Assembly: GCA_937980205.1 (NCBI GenBank)
Contig: CALJKW010000078.1
Coordinates: 1-64,000, forward strand
Length of the DNA: 64,000 nt
Direction of reading: 5' to 3'
DNA from: an uncultured Myxococcales bacterium
GTDB taxonomy: Bacteria; Myxococcota; Myxococcia; Myxococcales; Myxococcaceae
The translations under genes were made by a program, and so were the position numbers. A model generated the notes under the pieces. That model saw only the letters and a list, made by a program, of their open reading frames with translations. It ran no database searches and was not told the origin of the DNA. Of this stretch, positions 17,658 through 25,881 are shown piece by piece (the stretch's first letter is position 1; each line of letters begins with the position of its first letter).

Positions 17658-17711
17658 CCATTTCAGGCTGAGAGTCTGGCCGCCTCGGCCTCAAACGAAA
17701 GGCGGTGCCCA

Positions 17712-20700
17712 TTGGCAGGTTCGAAGGTTCGCACCGCGACGGACGGAAAGGTCCGTCACGGTGCCAACGGCCGTGCGGGTACGAACGGCCGTGCGGGTAC
17801 GAACGGCCGTGCGGGTACGAACAGCCGTGCGGGCAACGGCGCGACCGCCTCGCGTGAGGCGCGTGCGCGCGCCGCCTCCGACGAGATCTCGGCGGTCGAC
17901 GCGCGGGCGCTCTTGCGCGTGCTCTCCGCCGTCAAGAAGGGCGACTTCACCGTGCGGATGCCGTCCGACCGCACCGGCATCGTCGGCCGCATCTGCGAGT
18001 CCCTCAACGACATCATCGACCTCAACGATCGCCTCTCGAGCGAGCTGCAGAAGATGCAGGTCGCCGTCGGAGAGGAAGGCCGCATCGGCCGCCGCGCCGC
18101 CGTTGCGGGCGCCGCCGGCACCTGGGCCGGCAGCGTTCAGTCGATCAACGCGCTCGTCTACGGCCTCGTGCAGCCCACGCAGGAGATGGCCCGCGTCATC
18201 CGCGCCGTCGCCGCGGGCGATCTCTCGCAGCGCGCCGTCATCGACGTCGACGGCCGCCCCCTGAAGGGCGAGTTCCTGCGCACCACCCAGCTCGTGAACG
18301 GCATGGTCGATCAGCTCAGCTCGTTCGCGTCGGAGGTGACGCGCGTCGCGCGCGAGGTCGGCACCGAGGGCCGCCTCGGCGGCCAGGCGCAGGTGCGCGG
18401 CGTCGGCGGCACGTGGAAAGACCTCACCGACAACGTGAACTCGATGGCGTCGAACCTGACCTCTCAGGTCCGCAACATCGCCGAGGTCACCACCGCCGTC
18501 GCGAAGGGCGACCTCACCAAGAAGATCACCGTCGACGTTCGCGGCGAGATGCTCGAGCTCAAGGTCACCATCAACACGATGGTCGATCAGCTCAGCTCGT
18601 TCGCGTCCGAGGTGACGCGCGTCGCCCGCGAGGTCGGCACCGAGGGCAAGCTCGGCGGCCAGGCCCACGTGAAGGGCGTGGGCGGCACGTGGAAAGATCT
18701 CACCGACAACGTGAACTCGATGGCGACGAACCTGACGACCCAGGTTCGCAACATCGCCGAGGTCACCACCGCGGTCGCGACCGGCGACCTGTCGAAGAAG
18801 ATCACCGTCGACGCCCGCGGAGAGATCCTCGAGCTCAAGCGCACGATGAACACGATGGTCGATCAGCTGTCGTCGTTCGCGTCCGAGGTGACGCGCGTCG
18901 CGCGCGAGGTCGGCACCGAAGGCAAGCTCGGCGGCCAGGCCGACGTGCGCGAGGTCGGCGGCACCTGGAAGAACCTCACCGACAACGTGAACTCGATGGC
19001 GTCGAACCTGACCGCCCAGGTTCGCAACATCGCCGAGGTCACCACCGCCGTCGCGCAGGGCGACCTGTCCAAGAAGATCGACGTCGACGCGAAGGGCGAG
19101 ATCCTCGAGCTCAAGAACACCATCAACACGATGGTCGACCAGCTGCGCTCGTTCGCGGCCGAGGTGACCCGCGTCGGCCGCGAGGTCGGCACCGACGGCA
19201 AGCTCGGCGGCCAGGCCGTGGTGAAGGGCGTCGGCGGCACCTGGAAAGACCTGACCGACAACGTGAACCTGATGGCGACGAACCTGACGCAGCAGGTGCG
19301 CGCCATCGCCGAGGTCACCACCGCCGTCCAGCGCGGAGACCTGTCGAAGAAGATCACCGTCGACGCGCGCGGCGAGATCCTCGAGCTCAAGAACACCATC
19401 AACACGATGGTCGATCAGCTCAGCTCGTTCGCTTCCGAGGTGACGCGCGTCGCCCGCGAGGTCGGCACCGAGGGCAAGCTCGGCGGCCAGGCCGTCGTGC
19501 GCGGAGTCGCCGGCACCTGGAAAGACCTCACCGACAACGTGAACTACATGGCGACCAACCTCACCACCCAGGTGCGGGAGATCGCCAAGGTCGTGACGCA
19601 CGTCGCGAACGGCGACCTCAAGCGCAAGCTGGTGGTGAGCGCGCAGGGAGAGATCGCCCTGCTCGCCGACACCATCAACAACATGACCGACACGCTGGCG
19701 CTCTTCGCCGACCAGGTGTCGACGGTCGCGCGCGAGGTCGGCATCGAAGGCAAGCTCGGCGGCCAGGCCCGCGTGCCCGGCACCGCCGGCGTGTGGAGAG
19801 ACCTCACCGGCAACGTGAACCAGCTCGCCGCGAACCTGACCACCCAGGTGCGCGCGATCGCCGAGGTCGCCACCGCCGTCGCGAAGGGAGATCTCACCCG
19901 GTCCATCTCGGTCGACGCGCAGGGCGAGGTCGCGGCGCTCAAAGACAACATCAACGAGATGATCCGCAACCTGAAAGAGACGACGCAGAAGAACACGGAG
20001 CAGGACTGGCTCAAGACCAACCTGACCCGCATCGCGCGCGTGCTCCAGGGCCAGCGCGATCTGCAGACGGTCTCGCGCGTCATCTTGTCCGAGCTCGCGC
20101 CGCTGGTCGGCGCCCAGCACGGCGCGTTCTTCGTCGCCGAGACGCGCGACGACGGCGTCGACGTGCTGCGCCTGCTCGCGGGCTACGCGCTGCTGCAGCG
20201 CGACGGCTTCAGCGAGACGGTGCGCATGGGCGAGGGCCTCGTGGGCCAGTGCGCGCTCGACAAGGAGCCGATTCTCCTCTTCGGAGCGCCGCGCGACTAC
20301 GTCCGCATCGGCTCGGCGCTCGGCGAGGTGCCGGCGACGAACATCGTCGTGCTGCCGGTGCTCTTCGAGGGCGAGGTGAAGGCCGTCGTCGAGATGGCGA
20401 GCGTGTACCCGTTCAGCGAGGTGCACCTCAACTTCCTCAAGCAGGTGACCGAGAGCATCGGCGTCGTGCTCAACACCATTCAGGCGAACATGCGCACCGA
20501 GGCGCTGCTCAAGCAGTCGCAGACGCTCGCCGAGGTGCTGCGCTCCACGAACGAAGAGCTGCAGGAGAAGGCACAGCTGCTCTCCGAGCAGAAGGACGAG
20601 GTCGAGCGCACGAACGAAGAGGTCGAGCTCGCCAAGCGCGCGCTGGAAGAGAAGGCCGAGCAGCTCGCGCTCACGTCCAAGTACAAGAGCGAGTTCCTCG

Positions 20701-22850
20701 CGAACATGTCGCACGAGCTGCGCACGCCGCTGAACTCGCTGCTGCTGCTCGCGCAGTCCCTGAGCGAGAACACCGACGGCAACCTGACGCCGCGGCAGGT
20801 CGAGTACGCGCGCACGATTCACGCGTCGGGCGCCGACCTGATGGAGCTCATCAACGACATCCTCGACCTGTCGAAGATCGAGTCCGGCACGATGGCGATC
20901 AACGCGGGCCCGGTGCGGTTCGCCGAGCTCAAGCACTTCGCCGAGCGCACGTTCCGGCAGGTCGCCGCGGGCAAGCGCCTCGACTTCGTCATCGACGCCG
21001 ACGTCTCGCTGCCCGAGTCGGTGGAGACCGACGGCAAGCGCCTGCAGCAGGTGCTGCGGAACCTGCTGTCGAACGCGTTCAAGTTCACCGAGTCCGGCCG
21101 CGTCGAGCTGCGCATGTTCCGCGCGACGAGCGGCTTCACGTCGACGCACCCCATCTTGGGCTCTGCGCCGAAGGTCATCGGCTTCGCGGTGACGGACACC
21201 GGCATCGGCATCCCGCGCGACAAGCACGAGATCATCTTCGAGGCGTTCCAGCAGGCCGACGGCACGACGAGCCGCAAGTACGGCGGCACGGGCCTGGGTC
21301 TGTCGATCAGCCGCGACATCGCGAAGCTGCTCGGCGGAGAGATTCGGCTCGAGAGCGAGCCCGGCCGCGGCAGCATCTTCACGCTCTATCTCCCGGCCGA
21401 GTACGTCGCCCAGCCGCGCGCCCAGCGCGACGCGTCGGGCGCCGTGTCGGTCACGACGGCCTCGGGCATGGCGTGGCCCATCGGCTCGGGCCCGGCTCCG
21501 GCGCGGCCGAGCGCTCCGACGGTGTCGAAGCGCCTACCGCCGCCGGTGCCGACGACTCCGACGCCGCCGCCGTTCATCGTGACGGACGACGAAGACGAGC
21601 GCGCGACCATCGCCGCAGGGGACCGCGTGCTGGTGGCGATGACCGAGCGGCCCGAGTGGCGCAAGCTGCTCGCGTCGACGGCGCAGGAGCTCGGCGTGAA
21701 GCTGTTCGCGCCGTCGAGCCCCGACTCGGCGGTGAAGGCCGCCCGCGAGCTGTCGCCGATCGGCTGCCTCGTCGACCTCGCCGCGAAAGACCGCAGCGGC
21801 TGGCTCATGCTCGAGCGCGTCACGCACGGCATCGACACGATGCACGTACCGGTCATCACGCTGGGCACTCCCGAGCAGCGGCTGCGCGCGCTCGACCGCG
21901 GTGCGTTCCTGCACTGGTCGATGTCGGGCACGCTCGCCGCCGGCCTGGTCCTCAACGCCCTCGAGAGCATGAAGGCGCACGGCGAGCCGCGGCTCTTGCT
22001 CGTCGAGCCCGACGGCCGCACGCGAGAGCAGCTGTGCGAGCTGCTCGGCGGCGTCGGCGTCGACCTGCGTCAGACGACGAACGTCGACGAGGCGGTGCGC
22101 GCGTTGAGCGAGAACCCGTTCGCGGCCCTGGTGCTGCGCGCCGGCGCGCTCTCGGAGCAGGCGCTCGCCCGCATGCACCAGCAGCGCGCCGCGCTGGCGC
22201 TGCCGCCCTGCCCCGTCGTCGCCTTCGCCGAAGGTCCGCTCGTGCCGCAGGAGCTGACCGCGCTGCAGTCGCTCGCCGAAGGCCACGTGCTCAAGGTCGC
22301 GCGCACGCAGGAGCGGCTGCTCGAAGAGACGTGCATCGCCATCCGGCGCTCGGCGAAGACGCTGTCCGAGCCGCAGCGCCAGGCGCTCAGCCGGGCGCGC
22401 GAGAAGAACCCGCGCCTGGTCGGCCGCACGGTGCTCGCCATCGACGACGACGTCCGGAACATCTTCGCCCTCACCGCGATTCTGGAACGGCATGGAGTGA
22501 AGATGTACTTTGCCGAGAGCGCGCAGTCGGGCATCGCGATGTTGAAGCGCCAGCCCGACGTCGACGCGGTGTTGATGGACGTGATGATGCCGGAGATGGA
22601 CGGGTACCAGGCGATGCGGGCGATTCGCGCCATGCCGCAGTACCGCGACCTGCCCATCGTGGCGTTGACGGCGAAGGCGATGAAGGGCGACCGCGAGAAG
22701 TGCCTCGCGTCGGGTGCGTCCGACTACATCGCGAAGCCCGTCGACGTGGAGAAGCTGCTCGCCATGCTTCGGGTGTGGTTCGAAGACATGGCGGATCCGG
22801 CGCCAGGCCCTGAAGTGTCGGACGAGACCACCCGTCCCGAGGTGAGATGA
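17712..22850 (+). CDS. Giant soluble hybrid histidine kinase with HAMP array
   Basis: A 1712-residue protein. No convincing membrane span, so cytoplasmic. Order: low-complexity N-terminus; tandem HAMP-like units about 60-760; GAF-like domain about 770-930; coiled coil; histidine kinase core with His1001 in MSHELRTPLNS, N box LLSNAFKFTE, G boxes DTGIGIP and GGTGLGLS; two receiver-like regions (about 1310-1540) without full catalytic residues; and a C-terminal receiver with Asp1623 in VLMDVMMPEMDG. The HAMP array (units reading GVGGTWKDLTDNVN and VAREVGTEGKLGGQA) closely resembles group III fungal osmosensing kinases (Nik1/Os-1) and their bacterial relatives. TTG 17712 with GAAAGGCGG upstream is the likely start. 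Confidence 0.92.
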   Translation: MAGSKVRTATDGKVRHGANGRAGTNGRAGTNGRAGTNSRAGNGATASREARARAASDEISAVDARALLRVLSAVKKGDFTVRMPSDRTGIVGRICESLNDIIDLNDRLSSELQKMQVAVGEEGRIGRRAAVAGAAGTWAGSVQSINALVYGLVQPTQEMARVIRAVAAGDLSQRAVIDVDGRPLKGEFLRTTQLVNGMVDQLSSFASEVTRVAREVGTEGRLGGQAQVRGVGGTWKDLTDNVNSMASNLTSQVRNIAEVTTAVAKGDLTKKITVDVRGEMLELKVTINTMVDQLSSFASEVTRVAREVGTEGKLGGQAHVKGVGGTWKDLTDNVNSMATNLTTQVRNIAEVTTAVATGDLSKKITVDARGEILELKRTMNTMVDQLSSFASEVTRVAREVGTEGKLGGQADVREVGGTWKNLTDNVNSMASNLTAQVRNIAEVTTAVAQGDLSKKIDVDAKGEILELKNTINTMVDQLRSFAAEVTRVGREVGTDGKLGGQAVVKGVGGTWKDLTDNVNLMATNLTQQVRAIAEVTTAVQRGDLSKKITVDARGEILELKNTINTMVDQLSSFASEVTRVAREVGTEGKLGGQAVVRGVAGTWKDLTDNVNYMATNLTTQVREIAKVVTHVANGDLKRKLVVSAQGEIALLADTINNMTDTLALFADQVSTVAREVGIEGKLGGQARVPGTAGVWRDLTGNVNQLAANLTTQVRAIAEVATAVAKGDLTRSISVDAQGEVAALKDNINEMIRNLKETTQKNTEQDWLKTNLTRIARVLQGQRDLQTVSRVILSELAPLVGAQHGAFFVAETRDDGVDVLRLLAGYALLQRDGFSETVRMGEGLVGQCALDKEPILLFGAPRDYVRIGSALGEVPATNIVVLPVLFEGEVKAVVEMASVYPFSEVHLNFLKQVTESIGVVLNTIQANMRTEALLKQSQTLAEVLRSTNEELQEKAQLLSEQKDEVERTNEEVELAKRALEEKAEQLALTSKYKSEFLANMSHELRTPLNSLLLLAQSLSENTDGNLTPRQVEYARTIHASGADLMELINDILDLSKIESGTMAINAGPVRFAELKHFAERTFRQVAAGKRLDFVIDADVSLPESVETDGKRLQQVLRNLLSNAFKFTESGRVELRMFRATSGFTSTHPILGSAPKVIGFAVTDTGIGIPRDKHEIIFEAFQQADGTTSRKYGGTGLGLSISRDIAKLLGGEIRLESEPGRGSIFTLYLPAEYVAQPRAQRDASGAVSVTTASGMAWPIGSGPAPARPSAPTVSKRLPPPVPTTPTPPPFIVTDDEDERATIAAGDRVLVAMTERPEWRKLLASTAQELGVKLFAPSSPDSAVKAARELSPIGCLVDLAAKDRSGWLMLERVTHGIDTMHVPVITLGTPEQRLRALDRGAFLHWSMSGTLAAGLVLNALESMKAHGEPRLLLVEPDGRTREQLCELLGGVGVDLRQTTNVDEAVRALSENPFAALVLRAGALSEQALARMHQQRAALALPPCPVVAFAEGPLVPQELTALQSLAEGHVLKVARTQERLLEETCIAIRRSAKTLSEPQRQALSRAREKNPRLVGRTVLAIDDDVRNIFALTAILERHGVKMYFAESAQSGIAMLKRQPDVDAVLMDVMMPEMDGYQAMRAIRAMPQYRDLPIVALTAKAMKGDREKCLASGASDYIAKPVDVEKLLAMLRVWFEDMADPAPGPEVSDETTRPEVR
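17766..17837 (+). repeat. 18-bp tandem repeat at 5' end of hybrid kinase gene
   Basis: Three exact copies of AACGGCCGTGCGGGTACG (17766, 17784, 17802) and one diverged copy (17820). They code repeated NGRAGT in the disordered N-terminus. Exact identity suggests recent slippage. Confidence 0.85.
18303..19958 (+). repeat. Six 276-bp in-frame HAMP repeat units
   Basis: The segment starting ATGGTCGA(T/C)CAGCT recurs at 18303, 18579, 18855, 19131 and 19407, with a diverged ATG-aligned unit at 19683: a spacing of exactly 276 bp (92 residues) each time. The units keep very similar protein sequence (VAREVGTEGKLGGQA, DNVNSMASNLT, TVDARGEILELK). This is the poly-HAMP array of the kinase. Confidence 0.93.
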
Positions 22851-24067
22851 GCGCGAGCGACGGCCAGGAGCAGGTCGACATCCTGCTGGTCGATGACCAG
22901 CCGGCAGGACTGTTGTCTCTCGAGGCCACGCTCGAGCCGCTCGGCCAGCGGCTGCACCGCGCGCACTCGGGCCGCGAAGCGCTGCGCCAGCTGCTCGACC
23001 GGGACTTCGCGCTCATCCTGCTCGACATCGTCATGCCGGGCCTCGACGGCTTCGAGACGGCCCGGCTCATTCGCGAGCGCGAGCGCTCGGCGCAGACGCC
23101 CATCATCTTCCTGACCGGGCTGTCCGAGACGGGGCTGCCGCGGCTGCGCGCCTACTCGATGGGCGCGGTCGACTACCTGGTGAAGCCGTTCGAGCCCGAG
23201 GTGCTGCGCTCGAAGGTGTCGGTGTTCGTCGACCTCGCGCGCAAGACGGCGACGATCGAGGCGCAGGCGAAGGCGCTGACCGAGGCGCAGAACAAGGCGC
23301 ACGAGCGCGAGCTGGCCCGCACGCGGGAAGAGTTCTTCGCGGTGGCGCTGCACGAGCTGCGAACTCCGCTGACGTCGATGGGGCTGCAGCTGCACGCGCT
23401 CAAGCGCTGGGCCGCGCGGGCGACGCAGCCGGTGCAGCCGTCGGAGCTGCAGCAGCGCCTGGTCGAGGTCGAGCAGGGCATGGCGCGGCTGAACCGCCTG
23501 TCGGACTACCTGCTCGACATCTCGCGCATGCGCGAGGGCCGCATCGTGCTCGAGCGGCAGAAGTGCGACGTCTGCGAGGTGGCGAAGGGCGTGGTCGAGC
23601 GCATCGCCGACGAGCGCCGCGAGCTCGGCATCCAGCTCACGTTCGAGGGCAGCGGCCAGATGGACGGCCAGTGGGACCGCGCGCGCCTCGAGCAGATCGT
23701 CAGCAACCTGGTGACGAACGCGGTGAAGTACGGCGGCGGCAAGCCGGTCGTCGTGACGTGCAACGCCGACGAAGGCCAGGCGACCCTCACGGTGCGCGAC
23801 CAGGGCCCGGGCATCTCGCCTGAAGACCAGGAGCTGCTCTTCCACCGCTTCTTCCGCGGCCGCCGCTCGGACGCCGACGGCTTCGGCCTGGGCTTGTGGA
23901 TCGTCCAGCAGCTGGTGTCGCTGCACGAGGGCAAGGTGTCGGTGAAGAGCGAGCTCGGCAAGGGCTCGACGTTCACGGTGGTGCTGCCGCGGAAGGTGGA
24001 AGCCGGAGCACCGGCGAGCGCATCAGCGAAGCCGGCGCCTGAGACCGCGCCGGCGCCGGCGAGCTGA
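22847..24067 (+). CDS. Receiver-histidine kinase fusion
   Basis: A 406-residue soluble protein whose ATG overlaps the stop of the hybrid kinase gene (ATGA), so the two are translationally coupled. N-terminal receiver: acidic residues in LLVDDQPAG, phospho-Asp in LILLDIVMPGLDG, Thr in IIFLTGL, Lys in YLVKPFEPE. A kinase core follows: His in FFAVALHELRTPLTS (about residue 168), N box SNLVTNAVKYGGG, DQGPGI and GFGLGLWIVQQL. Both halves appear intact. Receiver-first kinases often take phosphate from another kinase and pass it on; here the large kinase upstream is the natural donor. The C-terminus is an Ala/Pro-rich tail. Confidence 0.93.
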   Translation: MSASDGQEQVDILLVDDQPAGLLSLEATLEPLGQRLHRAHSGREALRQLLDRDFALILLDIVMPGLDGFETARLIRERERSAQTPIIFLTGLSETGLPRLRAYSMGAVDYLVKPFEPEVLRSKVSVFVDLARKTATIEAQAKALTEAQNKAHERELARTREEFFAVALHELRTPLTSMGLQLHALKRWAARATQPVQPSELQQRLVEVEQGMARLNRLSDYLLDISRMREGRIVLERQKCDVCEVAKGVVERIADERRELGIQLTFEGSGQMDGQWDRARLEQIVSNLVTNAVKYGGGKPVVVTCNADEGQATLTVRDQGPGISPEDQELLFHRFFRGRRSDADGFGLGLWIVQQLVSLHEGKVSVKSELGKGSTFTVVLPRKVEAGAPASASAKPAPETAPAPAS

Positions 24068-24139
24068 CGCAGTTCGGCAAGCCCGAGACGCACCCGCGCG
24101 GCGAAGCCAGCGCGTGGCGTCGAAAAAAGTCTGCGAGCG

Positions 24140-24170
24140 CTGGTGGTGGCATGCGCCCACCCACCACCAG
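24140..24170 (+). terminator. GC-rich hairpin downstream of the kinase operon
   Basis: CTGGTGGTGG (24140-24149) pairs with CCACCACCAG (24161-24170) over a loop of 11 bases. It lies 73 bp after the kinase stop. No U-run follows, so it may be a rho-type or structural stop. Confidence 0.45.
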
Positions 24171-24221
24171 GCTCACAGTGGACACTTACGTGTCCGGTGC
24201 GGCCTTACCGCGGCCGCTACG

Positions 24222-24239
24222 GAGTCGCTTTCGCGACTC
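24222..24239 (-). terminator. Hairpin downstream of the minus-strand receiver gene
   Basis: GAGTCGC and GCGACTC pair around a TTTC loop, 8 bp beyond the stop of the minus-strand gene at 24247. Two smaller hairpins (GACAC-TTAC-GTGTC at 24181) lie nearby. The convergent arrangement fits a shared termination zone. Confidence 0.45.
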
Positions 24240-24246
24240 ACGCCCT

Positions 24247-24684
24247 TCATGAATGCCCGGTCAGCCTCCGGACCTCGTCCATCAGCGTTGCAGGCTCCAC
24301 ATCTGCTGGGACAACACACGCGTCGTCGTTCAATTCCATGAAATCGAAGTCTCCCGGCGTGCCCGGGCGGGCGAAGACGACGAAGGGCAACAGGGTGTCC
24401 TGCGCGCGGGAGATGCTGCAGACCTGGGCCCCGTCGATGCCGTCGAGCTCGGCGTCGCACACGACGGCGTCGGGCCGGGCCTCGTGGGCGACCGAGTTGT
24501 AGATGTACTGCAGAAGCTGCGCGCCGGTGTCGAGCACGACCACGTCGAAGCCCGCGTCCTCGAGGGCCTCGATCACCCGGTCTCGCCGCCCGGGCTCGTT
24601 CATCGCGACGACGACGAGCGGAGCGACCGGCTGCTGCTCGGCGCGCTCGTGGAAGGGATCGGCGTATTCGGGGACCGCGTGCAT
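24247..24684 (-). CDS. Atypical receiver-domain protein
   Basis: A 145-residue protein from ATG 24684 (AAGGAA upstream; the longer open frame to 24789 lacks a ribosome site). One receiver-like domain: VVVAMNEPGRRDRVIEALEDAG, phosphoacceptor candidate in AVVCDAELDGIDG, and no obvious Lys near the C-terminus (ACVVPADVEP). The acidic pair is replaced, so normal phosphorylation is uncertain. It resembles the proteins at 15103-15669 and 15758-16162, and converges on the receiver-kinase gene. Possible adaptor for the same signalling network. Confidence 0.7.
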   Translation of the reverse strand: MHAVPEYADPFHERAEQQPVAPLVVVAMNEPGRRDRVIEALEDAGFDVVVLDTGAQLLQYIYNSVAHEARPDAVVCDAELDGIDGAQVCSISRAQDTLLPFVVFARPGTPGDFDFMELNDDACVVPADVEPATLMDEVRRLTGHS

Positions 24685-24795
24685 GTCAGCCGTTCCTTCA
24701 GAGCGAGCGGCGTGCCACGCGCTCAACCCTGCGATCAGGGCCGCAGGCGCGCGCTGCGACGTCACGGATGGGTGACCATGCCGCCCCACGCTGCG

Positions 24796-25761
24796 TCACC
24801 CTTGCGCGACCTTCAGCTGCGCGATGACCTCGCTGCACACGGCAGCGAGCTCGGGCTCGCGGTCGTCGAGGCCCAGCGCCGCCTTCGCCACGAGCGCCTG
24901 GGTGAACGACGGCTCGTCGATGCGGTGGCGGCCGAACAGCAGCGGCGGTCCGCCGAAGTTGCGCGGCGGAGGCACGAGGCCGAAGCCGTGCTCCGCCGCG
25001 ATGCTCTCGGCGAGCACCACGATGGCCGCGACCGGGTGAACGACGTCGCCGACCGTCAGCGTGTGGTGGAGCCGAATCACCATCGCCACGTCGGGCGGCA
25101 GCCGCCAGACGGTCGCCACCGAGCCGCCGACGGTCTCGTGCAGCCCCGCGAGCGCGGGCCACAGGTCGACCACCGGCCGCAGCTTCTGCCCCAGCACGGC
25201 GTCACCGAGCGCGACCAGCGCGGCCGACAGCCCCACGTCGTGGAGCAGGCCGCACAGGAACGCGTGGTCGGCCTCGAACGAGACGAAGCGGGCGATGGCG
25301 CGAGAGAGGTGCGCGACCGCGCGCGAGTGCAGCCTCACGCGGTCGACGGCCTCGCTGTAGCCGCCGTTGCGGAACACGCGCGCGTGCGCGGCCTCGACGA
25401 CGGCGTCGCGCAACAGCGCAACTCCGGCGCGGCCGCCGGCGTCGCTGAGCGACGGGCTCGGGCCCGACGCGCCGTACAGCGGAGAGTTGCAGAGCGAGAG
25501 CACGCTCTTCGCGAGGCCGGGGTCTTTCTCGAGCAGGCGAACGAGGTGCTCGGCGTCGATGCCGTCGCAGCTCGACCACGCCAGCACCTCGCGCGCGGCG
25601 GGCGGCAACATCGGCGGCTGGTAACGCTGGCTCTGAAACGTGCCCGTCAGCGCGTCCCACAGCTGCTGATCGGTCAGCGGTTCGCCGACGGCGTCCGCGT
25701 GAAGCTCGTGGACGACGAAAGCATCGGCGCGCCGTTCGAAGTGGAGCATGTGCGACCACAT
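24796..25761 (-). CDS. HDOD-domain protein
   Basis: A 321-residue soluble protein. The central region (residues about 60-250) is an HDOD domain: LEKDPGLAKSVLSLCNSPLYG, then LLRDAVVEAAHARVF, SFEADHAFLCGLLHDVGL and IRLHHTLTVGD. The HD pair of true phosphodiesterases is altered in part, as usual for HDOD, so it is more likely a signalling scaffold than an enzyme. Starts ATG 25761 and ATG 25749 are both possible; neither has a clear Shine-Dalgarno. It lies next to the receiver gene on the same strand, 111 bp upstream, and may share its pathway. Confidence 0.85.
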   Translation of the reverse strand: MWSHMLHFERRADAFVVHELHADAVGEPLTDQQLWDALTGTFQSQRYQPPMLPPAAREVLAWSSCDGIDAEHLVRLLEKDPGLAKSVLSLCNSPLYGASGPSPSLSDAGGRAGVALLRDAVVEAAHARVFRNGGYSEAVDRVRLHSRAVAHLSRAIARFVSFEADHAFLCGLLHDVGLSAALVALGDAVLGQKLRPVVDLWPALAGLHETVGGSVATVWRLPPDVAMVIRLHHTLTVGDVVHPVAAIVVLAESIAAEHGFGLVPPPRNFGGPPLLFGRHRIDEPSFTQALVAKAALGLDDREPELAAVCSEVIAQLKVAQG

Positions 25762-25836
25762 TCGCAACGATCGTGCCCCGAGCGTTTTGCCGTCTTCGCG
25801 ACGACTTGGCGCTGCTCCCATCGGGTGCCGAGTTAC

Positions 25837-25865
25837 CTGACGGGTCGAGCAGGACCCCATATAAG
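25837..25865 (+). promoter_or_regulatory. Candidate promoter of the PPC-like lipoprotein gene
   Basis: CTGACG (25837-25842), 17-bp spacer, TATAAG (25860-25865), 16 bp before ATG 25882. The local AT content is high against the surroundings. Confidence 0.4.
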
Positions 25866-25881
25866 GTGTCCGACCGGAAAC

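Noticed and set aside
17691..21227. 1178-residue minus-strand open frame opposite the hybrid kinase
   Set aside because: Antisense to clear HAMP and GAF coding sequence; repeats mirror those of the real gene.
18413..22813. 1466-residue plus-strand frame inside the hybrid kinase gene
   Set aside because: Arg-rich product in another frame of a gene with complete kinase motifs.
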